Shown here: piece by piece, positions 27,989 through 34,928 of the stretch
Layout: each line of letters opens with the position of its first letter
How positions within the stretch are numbered: the stretch's first letter is position 1
Source of the DNA: Hydrogenophaga intermedia
GTDB taxonomy: Bacteria > Pseudomonadota > Gammaproteobacteria > Burkholderiales > Burkholderiaceae_C
Assembly: GCF_023715105.1 (NCBI RefSeq)
Contig: NZ_JAMBNO010000030.1
Coordinates: 1-36,665 of the forward strand
Length of the DNA: 36,665 nucleotides
Direction of reading: 5' to 3'
Position numbers and translations under genes: made by a program
Notes under the pieces: generated by a model
Told to the model about the DNA's origin: nothing
The model's input: the letters and a program-made list of their open reading frames with translations, nothing else
The model's database searches: none

Positions 27989-28498
27989 ATGTCGCAACTG
28001 TCCTTTTCCTCGTTCGATGCCTCGCTGATGGTGCGCGATGCACAGGGTCACTACCTGCTGGCGACAGCCGACCAGATTCTGGAGGCCGCGCGCCAGGCCA
28101 TCGAGCACAAGATGCAACGCGGTGCGTCGTTCAGTTCGCCGGCGGCGGTCAAGGAGTACCTGCGCGCCAAGCTGGCCGGCTTCGAGCATGAGGTGTTCGC
28201 GGTGCTGTTCCTCGATACGCAGCATCGCCTGATCGAGTACGCTGAGATGTTCCGCGGCACCATCGACTCAGCCGAAGTGCATCCGCGCGAAGTGGTCAAG
28301 GCGGCCCTGCGGCAAAACGCGGCGGCAGTCATCATTTCGCACAATCATCCGAGCGGGAATCCCGAGCCGAGCAGTGCCGACAAGATGCTGACCCAGCGGC
28401 TCAAGGAGGCGCTGGCGCTGGTGGATGTCCGCACGCTGGATCACATCATCGTGGCGGGTGGCACCACCACGTCCTTTGCCGAACGCGGCCTGATCTGA
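27989..28498 (+). CDS. radC: Short RadC-like JAB/JAMM domain protein
   Basis: This 169-residue protein consists mainly of the RadC JAB domain. The metal-binding motif HNHPSGNPEPSSAD gives His118, His120 and Asp131, and Glu68 (FEHEVFAVLFLD) is the likely catalytic acid. FRGTIDSAEVHPREV is also characteristic. The N-terminal helix-hairpin-helix region of full-length chromosomal RadC (about 220 residues) is missing, as in many plasmid and ICE versions (YeeS/YfjY type). Its role in mobile elements is not established; association with anti-restriction and DUF932 genes is common. It is followed by a strong terminator. Confidence 0.9.
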   Translation: MSQLSFSSFDASLMVRDAQGHYLLATADQILEAARQAIEHKMQRGASFSSPAAVKEYLRAKLAGFEHEVFAVLFLDTQHRLIEYAEMFRGTIDSAEVHPREVVKAALRQNAAAVIISHNHPSGNPEPSSADKMLTQRLKEALALVDVRTLDHIIVAGGTTTSFAERGLI

Positions 28499-28502
28499 TC
28501 GA

Positions 28503-28524
28503 GGGGGCTTCGGCCCCCTTTTTG
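28503..28524 (+). terminator. Intrinsic terminator after radC
   Basis: A perfect 6-base stem GGGGGC/GCCCCC (28503-28508 and 28513-28518) closed by the stable tetraloop TTCG is followed by TTTTT (28519-28523). It begins 5 bases after the radC stop. Confidence 0.9.
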
Positions 28525-28608
28525 CTGCGCCCTGTATCGCACTCCGGCCCGCGCGGGCCTGCGCGTGCTGCGCACTTGCCGACAGCCGGAGTGTGTGGAG
28601 GTGCGAGG

Positions 28609-28755
28609 GGGCGGTCTTGCTGTTCCCTTCATCGTGCCACGGCGTTCTCGCCGTCAAGGGCTGCGCGCCGATGGCGCTTGCGTCCTGGCGGCCGTCGTTG
28701 ACCCCTGACTGCTTGCGCTGCGCCGTGCCCCGGAAGGGTCGGGCAATTCCGCCCG
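28609..28755 (+). repeat. Dispersed repeat module B, copy 2 (leader of the DUF2958 gene)
   Basis: It starts with the same GGGCGGTCTTGCTGTTCCCT as copy 1 and has the hairpin ACGGCG-TTCT-CGCCGT (28639-28654), GCCGTCAAGG (28650-28659) and CGGGC-AATTCC-GCCCG (28740-28755). GCCGTCAAGG is again exactly 127 bases from the start codon. About 60 bases before it also resemble the DNA before B1. Confidence 0.8.
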
Positions 28756-28776
28756 GCAACCTTTCAGGAGTTCACC

Positions 28777-29127
28777 ATGAACAACGCATTCATCACCGAC
28801 GAGCAACGCATCGTGTTGCTGGCCAACGGCCGCGAATCCTTGGAGAACCCGGACTTCGATCCGGCGCCCGTGATCAAGCTGTTCACGCCGGATGCCGGCG
28901 CGACCTGGCTGCTGACCGAGATTGATCCCGATGACCACGACCACGCCTTTGGTCTTTGCGACCTGGGCTTGGGGATGCCGGAAATCGGCTGGGTCAGCTT
29001 GAACGAGCTGGCGAACGTGCGCGGCGGGCTGGGCCTGCCGATCGAGCGCGACCTGTCGTTCCGCGCCGAGAAGCGGTTGAGCGCCTACGCGCGCGATGCG
29101 CGGCTGGCCGGGCGGATCGTCGTCTGA
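28777..29127 (+). CDS. DUF2958 domain-containing protein
   Basis: This 116-residue acidic protein has the DUF2958 core: ITDEQRIVLLANGRESL, then VIKLFTPDAGATWLLTEIDPDDHDHAFGLCDLGLGMPEIGWVSL. The family is common on ICEs and plasmids and its function is unknown. AGGAG lies 9 bases before the ATG. It has its own B2 leader and is followed after 58 bases by another small gene, with a clear ribosome-binding site in between. Confidence 0.88.
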   Translation: MNNAFITDEQRIVLLANGRESLENPDFDPAPVIKLFTPDAGATWLLTEIDPDDHDHAFGLCDLGLGMPEIGWVSLNELANVRGGLGLPIERDLSFRAEKRLSAYARDARLAGRIVV

Positions 29128-29185
29128 CCCGGCCCTAGAGCGCCGCAAGGCGCTCCTTTCTCAACTGTCGAAGGAGATCAATGCC

Positions 29186-29464
29186 ATGAGCAGCCATCAC
29201 GATTGGATCATCGAAGTCACTGCGCAGCACGATGCGCTCAAGCCGTTCGCGCCGGAGAACGGCCAGCCCCTGCGCTTCAAGATTGGCGACGCGGTGATCT
29301 ACACGAACGACGCCGGCTTGCAGTTCCGGCGCCGCGTCACCGGGTTCTACCAGCCTGCCGGGCCTTCGGGCCTGTACGCGCGCGGTGCGCGCTATCTGCT
29401 GAACTCGTCTTCGCCTTGGATGCCGGTGTCGGAATCCAGCCTGCGTCCTGACGAGTCGTCCTGA
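29186..29464 (+). CDS. Small island protein of unknown function
   Basis: This 92-residue protein begins MSSHHDWIIEVTAQHDALKPF and contains LRFKIGDAVIYTNDAGLQFRRRVTGFYQPAGPSGLYARGARYLL, which looks like a small beta-rich (possibly SH3-like) fold. I do not recognise a named family. AGGAG at 29172-29176 supports ATG 29186; an out-of-frame ATG 5 bases upstream opens a frame of only two codons. It probably shares a transcript with the DUF2958 gene and is followed directly by repeat D1. Confidence 0.65.
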   Translation: MSSHHDWIIEVTAQHDALKPFAPENGQPLRFKIGDAVIYTNDAGLQFRRRVTGFYQPAGPSGLYARGARYLLNSSSPWMPVSESSLRPDESS

Positions 29465-29466
29465 TG

Positions 29467-29591
29467 CCTTCGCGCCCCGATGGGGCGCTGCGCGCTTCGC
29501 TTGCCTCCAGGGGAAAGCCCTGCGGGCTATCCCCGCCGCGCAGAGCTTGGCGCCCCTCAAAAACCGCCGAACCGGCTGCGCCGGCTCGGCC
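29467..29591 (+). repeat. Dispersed repeat module D, partial copy 1
   Basis: It corresponds to the 3' half of the D module: CCTTCGCGCC, then GCGCTGCGCGCTTCGCTTGC and CTCCAG, CCCTGCGGGCTATCCCCGCC, and finally CCGAACCGGCT with GCCGG. It matches D2 and D3 and begins three bases after the upstream stop codon. Confidence 0.75.
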
Positions 29592-29699
29592 AGACGACAG
29601 CAGCCACAAGCGCAATCAACCCTGCTTCCCGATGCCAGGAGTATGAGGTTGTGCATCGAGCCTTGAAGTCCGGGCGTCCCCGGCCAAGCAGCATGGCCG

Positions 29700-29820
29700 G
29701 TCGCGCTGTCGTGCTGCGCATCGAACCCCCTGCGGGGTTTCGCCCCTTCGGGCTTTCATCGTTCCCTCGCGCTGCTCGGCTGACGCCTACGGCCCGGCTT
29801 CCAGATCCGGGCCTGCGCGC
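29700..29820 (+). repeat. Dispersed repeat module A, copy 2
   Basis: It begins GTCGCGCTGTCGTGCTGCGC and runs through GCTCGGCTGACGCCTACGGC to GCCTGCGCGC, matching A1 with scattered mismatches. It lies upstream of region C and the DUF932 gene, as A1 lies upstream of B1 and radC. Confidence 0.75.
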
Positions 29821-29904
29821 TTGCGCTTGCGTGCGGGCTGCACATCGAGGCGGCCGTTGCCATGTCCAGCCGTCTCCCCTGATTTCATCACCTTGCTCGC
29901 GACT

Positions 29905-30012
29905 GTAGCCCGTGGCCGCGTGCCGTCAAGGCGCGCCAGGCCGTGTCCTCGGCTGCGCCTGCGGGCCGCACCAACCTGCCGCTTTCCTCCTTGACGGCCC
30001 ACGTCCGTGGGC
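29905..30012 (+). repeat. Region C: inverted repeat leader related to module B
   Basis: GCCGTCAAGG (29922-29931), the decamer central to both B copies, recurs here and is mirrored by CCTTGACGGC (29989-29998), forming a 10-base inverted repeat around a 57-base loop. A second hairpin GCCCAC-GTCC-GTGGGC (29997-30012) overlaps it, so the two structures are mutually exclusive. Confidence 0.6.
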
Positions 30013-30170
30013 TCCTGACCGTCGCGGGCGATGAACTCAGGAAAGACGGTGGCAACGAGGCCAACCGGGTTCTTCGTGCCAACCGCACCGAACAGCCGAA
30101 AGGCTGGGCTCCGAATCTAGGAATCCGGTGTGCGGTGTGAACAGCAAACCTTTTTGTCAGGAGAAAGATC

Positions 30171-30998
30171 ATGCAACTCGCATCCCGTTTCGCTTCCCAT
30201 TCCCCGGTACTGCGCAGCGATTACCCGCTGTCCGATGACCAGATTCATCGCGTGGCCCCGTCCATCTTCGCGGACGCGCCGCACGAAAGCCGCTCGCAAC
30301 GGTACGCCTATATCCCCACCGCCGCCGTGTTGACCGAGCTTCGCAAGGAGGGGTTTCAACCCTTCATGGCGACGCAGACCCGCGTGCGCGATGAAGGCAA
30401 GCGCGAGCACACCAAACACATGATCCGGCTGCGCCACGCCAGCCAGATCAACGGCGCGGAAGCCAATGAAATCGTGCTGCTGAACTCGCACGACGGCACC
30501 AGCAGCTATCAGATGTTGGCGGGCATGTTCCGCTTCGTTTGCAGCAATGGCCTTGTCTGCGGCGACACCGTGGCGGACGTGCGCGTGCCCCATAAAGGCG
30601 ATGTGGCCGGGCACGTCATCGAAGGCGCTTATCAAGTGTTGAGCGGCTTCGAGCGCGTGAAGGAGAACCGCGAAGCAATGCGGGCCGTCACGCTCGACGA
30701 TGGCGAGGCCGAAGTTTTCGCCCGTGCCGCACTGGCCCTCAAGTACGACGACCCGAACAAGCCCGCGCCCGTCACCGAGTCGCAAATCCTGATGCCGCGC
30801 CGGTTCGACGACCGCCGCCCCGACCTGTGGAGCGTGTTCAACCGCGCACAGGAGAACTTGACCAAGGGCGGATTGCATGGCCGCAGCGCCAACGGACGCC
30901 GCCAGCGCACCCGCCCCGTGCAGTGCATTGATTCCGATGTGTGCCTGAACCGCGCCCTGTGGCTGCTGGCCGATGGCCTGCGCCAGTTGAAAGCCTGA
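30171..30998 (+). CDS. DUF932 domain-containing protein
   Basis: This 275-residue protein has the DUF932 (YfjQ-like) layout: YAYIPTAAVLTELRKEGFQPFMATQTRVRDEGKREHTKHMIRL, then NEIVLLNSHDGTSSYQMLAGMFRFVCSNGLVCGD and FNRAQENLTKGG near the C-terminus. The family is frequent in plasmid, prophage and ICE regions beside radC and anti-restriction genes; its function is not established. A strong AGGAG precedes the ATG. It follows the long repeat-filled gap and precedes the ParB-like gene, with a hairpin between them. Confidence 0.9.
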   Translation: MQLASRFASHSPVLRSDYPLSDDQIHRVAPSIFADAPHESRSQRYAYIPTAAVLTELRKEGFQPFMATQTRVRDEGKREHTKHMIRLRHASQINGAEANEIVLLNSHDGTSSYQMLAGMFRFVCSNGLVCGDTVADVRVPHKGDVAGHVIEGAYQVLSGFERVKENREAMRAVTLDDGEAEVFARAALALKYDDPNKPAPVTESQILMPRRFDDRRPDLWSVFNRAQENLTKGGLHGRSANGRRQRTRPVQCIDSDVCLNRALWLLADGLRQLKA

Positions 30999-31006
30999 TT
31001 CCCCCA

Positions 31007-31040
31007 CGGCAAGGGCAGGCAGCAGCCCTTGCCGTCTTTC
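31007..31040 (+). terminator. Strong hairpin between the DUF932 and ParB-like genes
   Basis: A perfect 11-base stem ACGGCAAGGGC/GCCCTTGCCGT (31007-31017 and 31026-31036) with an 8-base loop is followed by CTTTCTC. It may terminate or partly attenuate transcription into the ParB-like gene. Confidence 0.6.
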
Positions 31041-31076
31041 TCGCTGCTGCATCCCTGAACGATAGGAATTATCACC

Positions 31077-33116
31077 ATGAACGCCATGACCCAAACCGAA
31101 GCCCGCGCCGTCAATACCACCGCCGCTGTCCAGCTGGAAGCCGCCGACCCGACCAAGAACCTGATTCTGGTTCCGCTGTCGCGGCTGGTGCTGCGCCCCA
31201 CCGGCCGCAACGTGCGCAAGGCCCCGCGCATGTCCATCCCCGAACTGGCAGCGAGCATCCAGCGCGTGGGCCTGCTGCAAAACCTGATCGTGATTGCCGC
31301 CGCCGATGGCGAGCATTACGAAGTGGTGGCCGGTGGCCGTCGCCTCGCCGCGTTGAAGCTGCTGGCGAAGAAGCGCCGCATCAGCAAGGAATGGGAGGTG
31401 CCTTGTCTGCTGGTGGCCGATGGCACCGCCCGCACCGCCAGCCTCACCGAGAACGTGCAGCGCGAAGCCATGCACCCGGCAGACCAGTTTGAAGCGTTCG
31501 CGGCGCTGGTGGCCGAAGGCCGACCCATCGAGGATATTGCGGCGGATTTTTCCGTCACGACGCTGGTGGTACAGCGCCGCTTGAAGCTGGCGAACGTCTC
31601 GCCGCGCCTGATGGCGGACTACCGGGCCGATGCCGTGAGCCTTGACCAGTTGATGGCCCTGGCCATCACAGACGACCACGCCGCGCAGGAAGCCGCGTTC
31701 TACGATGCGCCCCAATGGCAGCGCCAACCGTCCGCGCTGCGCGAACGGCTCACCGAAAGGGAAATCGACGCCTACCGGCATCCGCTGGTGCGCTTCGTCG
31801 GGCTGGGCACCTATGAGGCAGCAGGCGGTGGCGTGCGCCGCGACCTGTTCGCGGAAGGCGATGCGGGCGTGTATCTGACCGACGCCGCGCTGCTGGAACG
31901 GCTGGCGCAAGACCGGCTGGCGGGCATCGCCGCCACGGTCCGCGCCGAAGGGTGGGCATGGGTGGATGCCACGCCGGGCGTGACCCATGCCGACCTGCAC
32001 GCTTTCCAGCGTGCCCCGAGGGAGCGGCGCGAACCGACCAAGCGCGAAGCGCAGCGCATTGGGAAGCTGCAAGCCAAGCTGCGCGAACTGGCCGAAGCCG
32101 TGGATGCCGCACAGAACGCCGAGGACGAGGACAAGGCCGACGCGCTGCAAGAGGAAGGCGAAGCCCTGGGCGAGCAGTTGCAGGCGCTGGAAGATGGCTT
32201 GCAGGACTACAGCCCGAACGTGAAGGCCGCAGCCGGTGCCATCGTCACCATCGACCGCGACGGCGAAGCTGTGATTCATCGCGGGCTGATGCGCGAGGCG
32301 GAGGCCAAGGCGCTGCGCACGCTGGAAAGGTTGCGGCAGGGTTTCGGCGGCGAGGATACCGGGAACGACGACGAAGGCGAGGACGATGAAGGGCCCAAGG
32401 CCGCTATCTCCGATAGGCTGGCGCAGCGGTTGAGCGCCCACCGCACCGCCGCGCTGCAAATCGAAGTCGCCCGGCATCCGCAGGTGGCGCTGGCGGCGCT
32501 GGTGCATGGCATGGTGCAAACCATCTTGCAGGGCAGCCACCACGGCCACGACTTTCCGTTGGGCATGAGCCTGAAAGTGCAAGACCGGCTGGAAGGCATG
32601 GCCCCGGACTGGCCGGAATCGCCCGCCGCCGTGGCGCTGCGCGAACTGCAACAGGTAGCCGGTGAAGCCTTGCCGGAGGGCAGCGCCGAACTGTTCGCCG
32701 CACTGCTGGCGAAGTCGCAAGACGAACTGGTGCGGCTGCTGGCGGTATGCGTGGCCGTCACAGTGGACGTGGTGACGCCCCGCACCACGCCGTACCAGCC
32801 CGGCGCGGAACTGGCGCAGGCCGTGGGCCTCGACATGGCCGCATGGTGGCAACCCTCCGCAGAAGGCTACTTCAAGCACGTTCCGAAAGCGGCGGTTCTG
32901 CAAGCCGTGGGCGAGTTCGCGCCGGAACACGTTACCCGGCTGGCGAAGTTGAAGAAGGCCGACATTGCCAGCGAAGCCGAGCGGCTGGCCGACGGCACGG
33001 GGTGGATGCCTACCATCTTCAAGCGCGAAGGACCGAAGGAGGAAGGCCCGGAGCATGACGCACCGGAGGATGCCGAAGCAATGGCGGATGAACCCACCGA
33101 GGTGCTGGCCGCTTGA
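31077..33116 (+). CDS. Large ParB/RepB/Spo0J-family protein
   Basis: This is a 679-residue ParB-fold protein. The N-terminal ParB/Srx domain (about residues 28-130) has VPLSRLVLRPTGRNVRK, then GGRRLAAL (86-93) and LTENVQREAMHPADQF (123-138), the nucleotide-binding motifs that act as a CTPase in chromosomal ParB. A helix-turn-helix follows (about 148-175, IEDIAADFSVTTLVVQRRLKL). A charged, probably coiled-coil region (about 315-375) and an acidic tail come later. It is about twice the length of chromosomal ParB and no ParA is next to it, so a simple partition role is unlikely. Such large ParB-like proteins are common in ICEs. AGGAA lies before the ATG. Confidence 0.88.
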   Translation: MNAMTQTEARAVNTTAAVQLEAADPTKNLILVPLSRLVLRPTGRNVRKAPRMSIPELAASIQRVGLLQNLIVIAAADGEHYEVVAGGRRLAALKLLAKKRRISKEWEVPCLLVADGTARTASLTENVQREAMHPADQFEAFAALVAEGRPIEDIAADFSVTTLVVQRRLKLANVSPRLMADYRADAVSLDQLMALAITDDHAAQEAAFYDAPQWQRQPSALRERLTEREIDAYRHPLVRFVGLGTYEAAGGGVRRDLFAEGDAGVYLTDAALLERLAQDRLAGIAATVRAEGWAWVDATPGVTHADLHAFQRAPRERREPTKREAQRIGKLQAKLRELAEAVDAAQNAEDEDKADALQEEGEALGEQLQALEDGLQDYSPNVKAAAGAIVTIDRDGEAVIHRGLMREAEAKALRTLERLRQGFGGEDTGNDDEGEDDEGPKAAISDRLAQRLSAHRTAALQIEVARHPQVALAALVHGMVQTILQGSHHGHDFPLGMSLKVQDRLEGMAPDWPESPAAVALRELQQVAGEALPEGSAELFAALLAKSQDELVRLLAVCVAVTVDVVTPRTTPYQPGAELAQAVGLDMAAWWQPSAEGYFKHVPKAAVLQAVGEFAPEHVTRLAKLKKADIASEAERLADGTGWMPTIFKREGPKEEGPEHDAPEDAEAMADEPTEVLAA

Positions 33117-33130
33117 TCCGTGTCGAAGAA

Positions 33131-33158
33131 AAGCGCCCCGGCCTCGACCGGGGCGCTT
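33131..33158 (+). terminator. Strong hairpin after the ParB-like gene
   Basis: A perfect 11-base stem AAGCGCCCCGG/CCGGGGCGCTT (33131-33141 and 33148-33158) with loop CCTCGA lies 15 bases after the stop. There is no long T run on the plus strand, so termination strength is uncertain. Confidence 0.5.
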
Positions 33159-33178
33159 CGCTGGAAAGAGAAGCTCCC

Positions 33179-33388
33179 ATGACCCGCACCACCACCAGCC
33201 GCCCGCGCATGGCGACGGTCTATGCGCCTGGCACGGTACGCGCCCGCCAGTGGCACGGCGATGGCGACGTGCGCGGCTACCGTCCGCCCTCGGGTTGGAC
33301 GGCCCGCGCCGACATCACCGACATTCACCCCATCACGGGCCGCGCCTTAGCGCGCGCCGTATGGTGGATCATCGAGACGAAGGAATAA
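33179..33388 (+). CDS. Small unknown protein downstream of the ParB-like gene
   Basis: This 69-residue basic protein starts MTRTTTSRPRMATVYAPGTVRARQWH and contains YRPPSGWTARADITDIHPITGRALARAVWWIIETKE. No family is recognised. ATG 33179 is preferred because an earlier in-frame start would translate the hairpin at 33131-33158 and overlap the ParB-like gene. The gap of 62 bases and common strand suggest the same transcript. It is the last gene before the mercury module. Confidence 0.55.
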   Translation: MTRTTTSRPRMATVYAPGTVRARQWHGDGDVRGYRPPSGWTARADITDIHPITGRALARAVWWIIETKE

Positions 33389-33398
33389 CCGCGATCAA

Positions 33399-33532
33399 CA
33401 CCGCGCCCAGGCCATTCCGTCCTGGGTGCGGTGAAAGCCAAATCCGGGCGCGGCAGTGGCCGCGCCCGGTGTCAAAGGCCAACAACCGATTCAGAACGCC
33501 GCCGCCTTCGCAGTGGCTCAGGCGGCGGCGTT
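33399..33532. repeat. Cluster of three strong inverted repeats
   Basis: Hairpin 1 has 13-base arms 33399-33411 and 33421-33433 (one G-T pair, 9-base loop). Hairpin 2 has perfect 11-base arms 33444-33454 and 33459-33469 with loop AGTG. Hairpin 3 has perfect 13-base arms AACGCCGCCGCCT/AGGCGGCGGCGTT (33495-33507 and 33520-33532, 12-base loop). None is followed by a T run. They fill the gap between two convergent transcription units. Confidence 0.8.
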
Positions 33533-33597
33533 GAAATGCGCGAGCGGCCTGCCCACGCAGCGCGCCAGTCAGGTTGCTGGCGTATGGCTGGCGTCCG

Positions 33598-33825
33598 TCA
33601 TGTGCTGCAACTGGAGCACCCCCGCAGCATTTGCACAGGCGGGCACTTGACCGATCCGTAGGAGCAGAACACGCAGCAGTCTCCCGCCTTCGGCCGTAGC
33701 AACGCCTTGCACTGTTCGCACTCGTAGAAGAACTGGCAGGCATCGGTCGGCATGGTCTCGTGCCGGGCATGGCCGCAGTGCGGGCAGGTCAGCACCGACT
33801 CCAGTGTGGGCGTGCCGGTTGTCAT
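33598..33825 (-). CDS. GDCCVxC domain-containing protein linked to mer genes
   Basis: This 75-residue cysteine-rich protein has TCPHCGH near the N-terminus, YECEQCKALLRPKAGDCCVFCSYGSVKCPP with the GDCCVFC motif, and a CSSCS end. Spaced CxxC pairs suggest metal (probably Hg or Zn) binding. Members of this family sit next to merT/merP and some homologues carry selenocysteine in the motif; all positions here are ordinary cysteine codons. ATG 33825 overlaps the merP stop in ATGA, so it is the third gene of a merT-merP operon. Confidence 0.82.
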   Translation of the reverse strand: MTTGTPTLESVLTCPHCGHARHETMPTDACQFFYECEQCKALLRPKAGDCCVFCSYGSVKCPPVQMLRGCSSCST

Positions 33826-34100
33826 TTGCGCAGCGTCGAAGGGTAGCCCGCGTCGGTGGTCGCCTTCACGAGCGTCGAGACTTGGGCCTGATCTGCGTCG
33901 AAGGTGACGATCGCCGTCTTCTTGGCGAAGTCGATCCTGACCTGGCTGACGCCAGGCACTCTCTCCAGCGATTTCTTCACCGTGACCGGGCACAGCTCGC
34001 AGGTCATGTTCTGCACATGGAGCGTGGTCGTCTGCGGCGTTGCGGCCAAGGCAGCGAACGGCGACAGCGCGACGAGCAGCGATGCGACTGATTTGTGCAT
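33822..34100 (-). CDS. merP: Periplasmic mercury-binding protein MerP
   Basis: MerP takes up Hg(II) in the periplasm and passes it to MerT. The 92-residue product has a signal peptide (MHKSVASLLVALSPFAALAA) and a heavy-metal-associated domain with MTCELCPVTVKKSL, the two mercury-binding cysteines being Cys34 and Cys37. The residue before MTC is Asn where Gly is usual. It starts 10 bases after merT and overlaps the GDCCVxC gene by 4 bases. Confidence 0.92.
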   Translation of the reverse strand: MHKSVASLLVALSPFAALAATPQTTTLHVQNMTCELCPVTVKKSLERVPGVSQVRIDFAKKTAIVTFDADQAQVSTLVKATTDAGYPSTLRK

Positions 34101-34110
34101 GAGAGTTCCT

Positions 34111-34458
34111 TCAGAGAAACAAGGGTGCCAGCCAAGGCACCGACAACAAGGCGAGAAGCACCAGCGCGACGACCCAGAAGATCAGCCGCTGGCGCTTGAG
34201 AACGCTCGATTGGGCGCAGGCGGCGCCGGGCTCGCAGGCCGGTTGTTGAAAGTACAGACGGCTGAACGCCAGACCCACGAACAGAAACGTTACCGCAATA
34301 AACCAGGGCCGCAGCGGCTCCAGCGCAGTGAGGCTGGCGATCCAGGCACCACCGATGCCCATCATCAGCAGCACCAACGGCACCACACAGCACACCGAGG
34401 CGCCGATGGCAGCCAGTGTTCCGGCGACGAGCGAGTTCTTGAAGTTGAAGGTGGGCAT
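34111..34458 (-). CDS. merT: Mercuric ion transporter MerT
   Basis: MerT is the inner-membrane protein that carries Hg(II) into the cytoplasm. The 115-residue product has three hydrophobic spans (about 8-40, 50-70 and 92-112). The first contains Cys23-Cys24 (GASVCCVVPLV) and the cytoplasmic loop holds Cys75 and Cys81 (ACEPGAAC), the expected cysteine pairs. It is the first gene of the minus-strand mer operon, transcribed from the divergent MerR-controlled promoter. No mercuric reductase gene follows. Confidence 0.93.
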   Translation of the reverse strand: MPTFNFKNSLVAGTLAAIGASVCCVVPLVLLMMGIGGAWIASLTALEPLRPWFIAVTFLFVGLAFSRLYFQQPACEPGAACAQSSVLKRQRLIFWVVALVLLALLSVPWLAPLFL

Positions 34459-34488
34459 GGGCGTGTACGAACGTCTTCGACACTTGCC

Positions 34489-34520
34489 ACTTTAAACTCC
34501 GTACCATGCTACGGAGTCAA
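34489..34520 (-). promoter_or_regulatory. mer operator-promoter between merT and merR
   Basis: On the minus strand TTGACT (34520-34515) serves as -35, with TTAAAG or TAAAGT 19 or 20 bases further as -10, the stretched spacing typical of MerR-activated promoters. A perfect 8-base dyad ACTCCGTA/TACGGAGT (34496-34503 and 34510-34517) lies in the spacer, as in classical mer operators. Confidence 0.85.
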
Positions 34521-34532
34521 GGGGTTTGAGCC

Positions 34533-34928
34533 ATGAGCGAGCTGACGATAGGGGGCCTGGCAGACGAGGCCGGCGTCAACGTCGAGACCATCCGCTACTA
34601 TCAGCGGCGCGGGCTGATGCCGGAGCCGGACAAGCCGGCCCACGGGTATCGCCGCTACGATGCCACCACGGTCAAGCGCGTGCGCTTCATCAAGCGGGCG
34701 CAGGCATTGGGCTTCACGCTGGAAGAGATCGGCGGCCTGCTCCAACTCGACGAGGCCCATGCCTGTGCCGAAACGCGCGAACTGGCCTCGCACAAGCTGG
34801 CGGCAATCGAAACCAAGCTGGCCGACCTGGCGGCGATGCGCAAGGCGCTCACGACACTGCTGTGCCAGTGCGATGCGGGCGCGATGAAGGGCAACTGTCC
34901 CATCATCCACGCACTGGGAGCAGACTGA
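34533..34928 (+). CDS. merR: Mercury-responsive regulator MerR
   Basis: MerR represses merTP without Hg(II) and activates it when mercury binds. The 131-residue protein has the winged helix-turn-helix LTIGGLADEAGVNVETIRYYQRRGL at the start, a long dimerisation helix, and cysteines at 78, 113 and 122. Their spacing of 35 and 9 residues is identical to Cys82, Cys117 and Cys126 of Tn501 MerR, so Hg(II) is the most likely ligand. Cys111 is an additional cysteine. The gene is divergent from merT, with the operator 16 bases before the ATG. Confidence 0.93.
   Translation: MSELTIGGLADEAGVNVETIRYYQRRGLMPEPDKPAHGYRRYDATTVKRVRFIKRAQALGFTLEEIGGLLQLDEAHACAETRELASHKLAAIETKLADLAAMRKALTTLLCQCDAGAMKGNCPIIHALGAD

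Larger units (their letters stand above)
29465..30170. other. 706-base gene-free stretch with repeats D1, A2 and C upstream of the DUF932 gene
   Basis: No coding region is supported. It contains partial D module 29467-29591, A module 29700-29820 and C region 29905-30012. The last ~150 bases before the DUF932 gene hold no recognised motif other than an AGGAG ribosome-binding site. Confidence 0.6.

Noticed and set aside
30117..33056. 979-codon minus-strand frame opposite the DUF932 and ParB-like genes
   Set aside because: The plus-strand genes have clear families and ribosome-binding sites. The antisense product has no recognisable domain.
33456..33650. 64-codon frame over the hairpin cluster
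   Set aside because: It would translate perfect inverted repeats, has no good ribosome-binding site and runs into the opposite-strand GDCCVxC gene.
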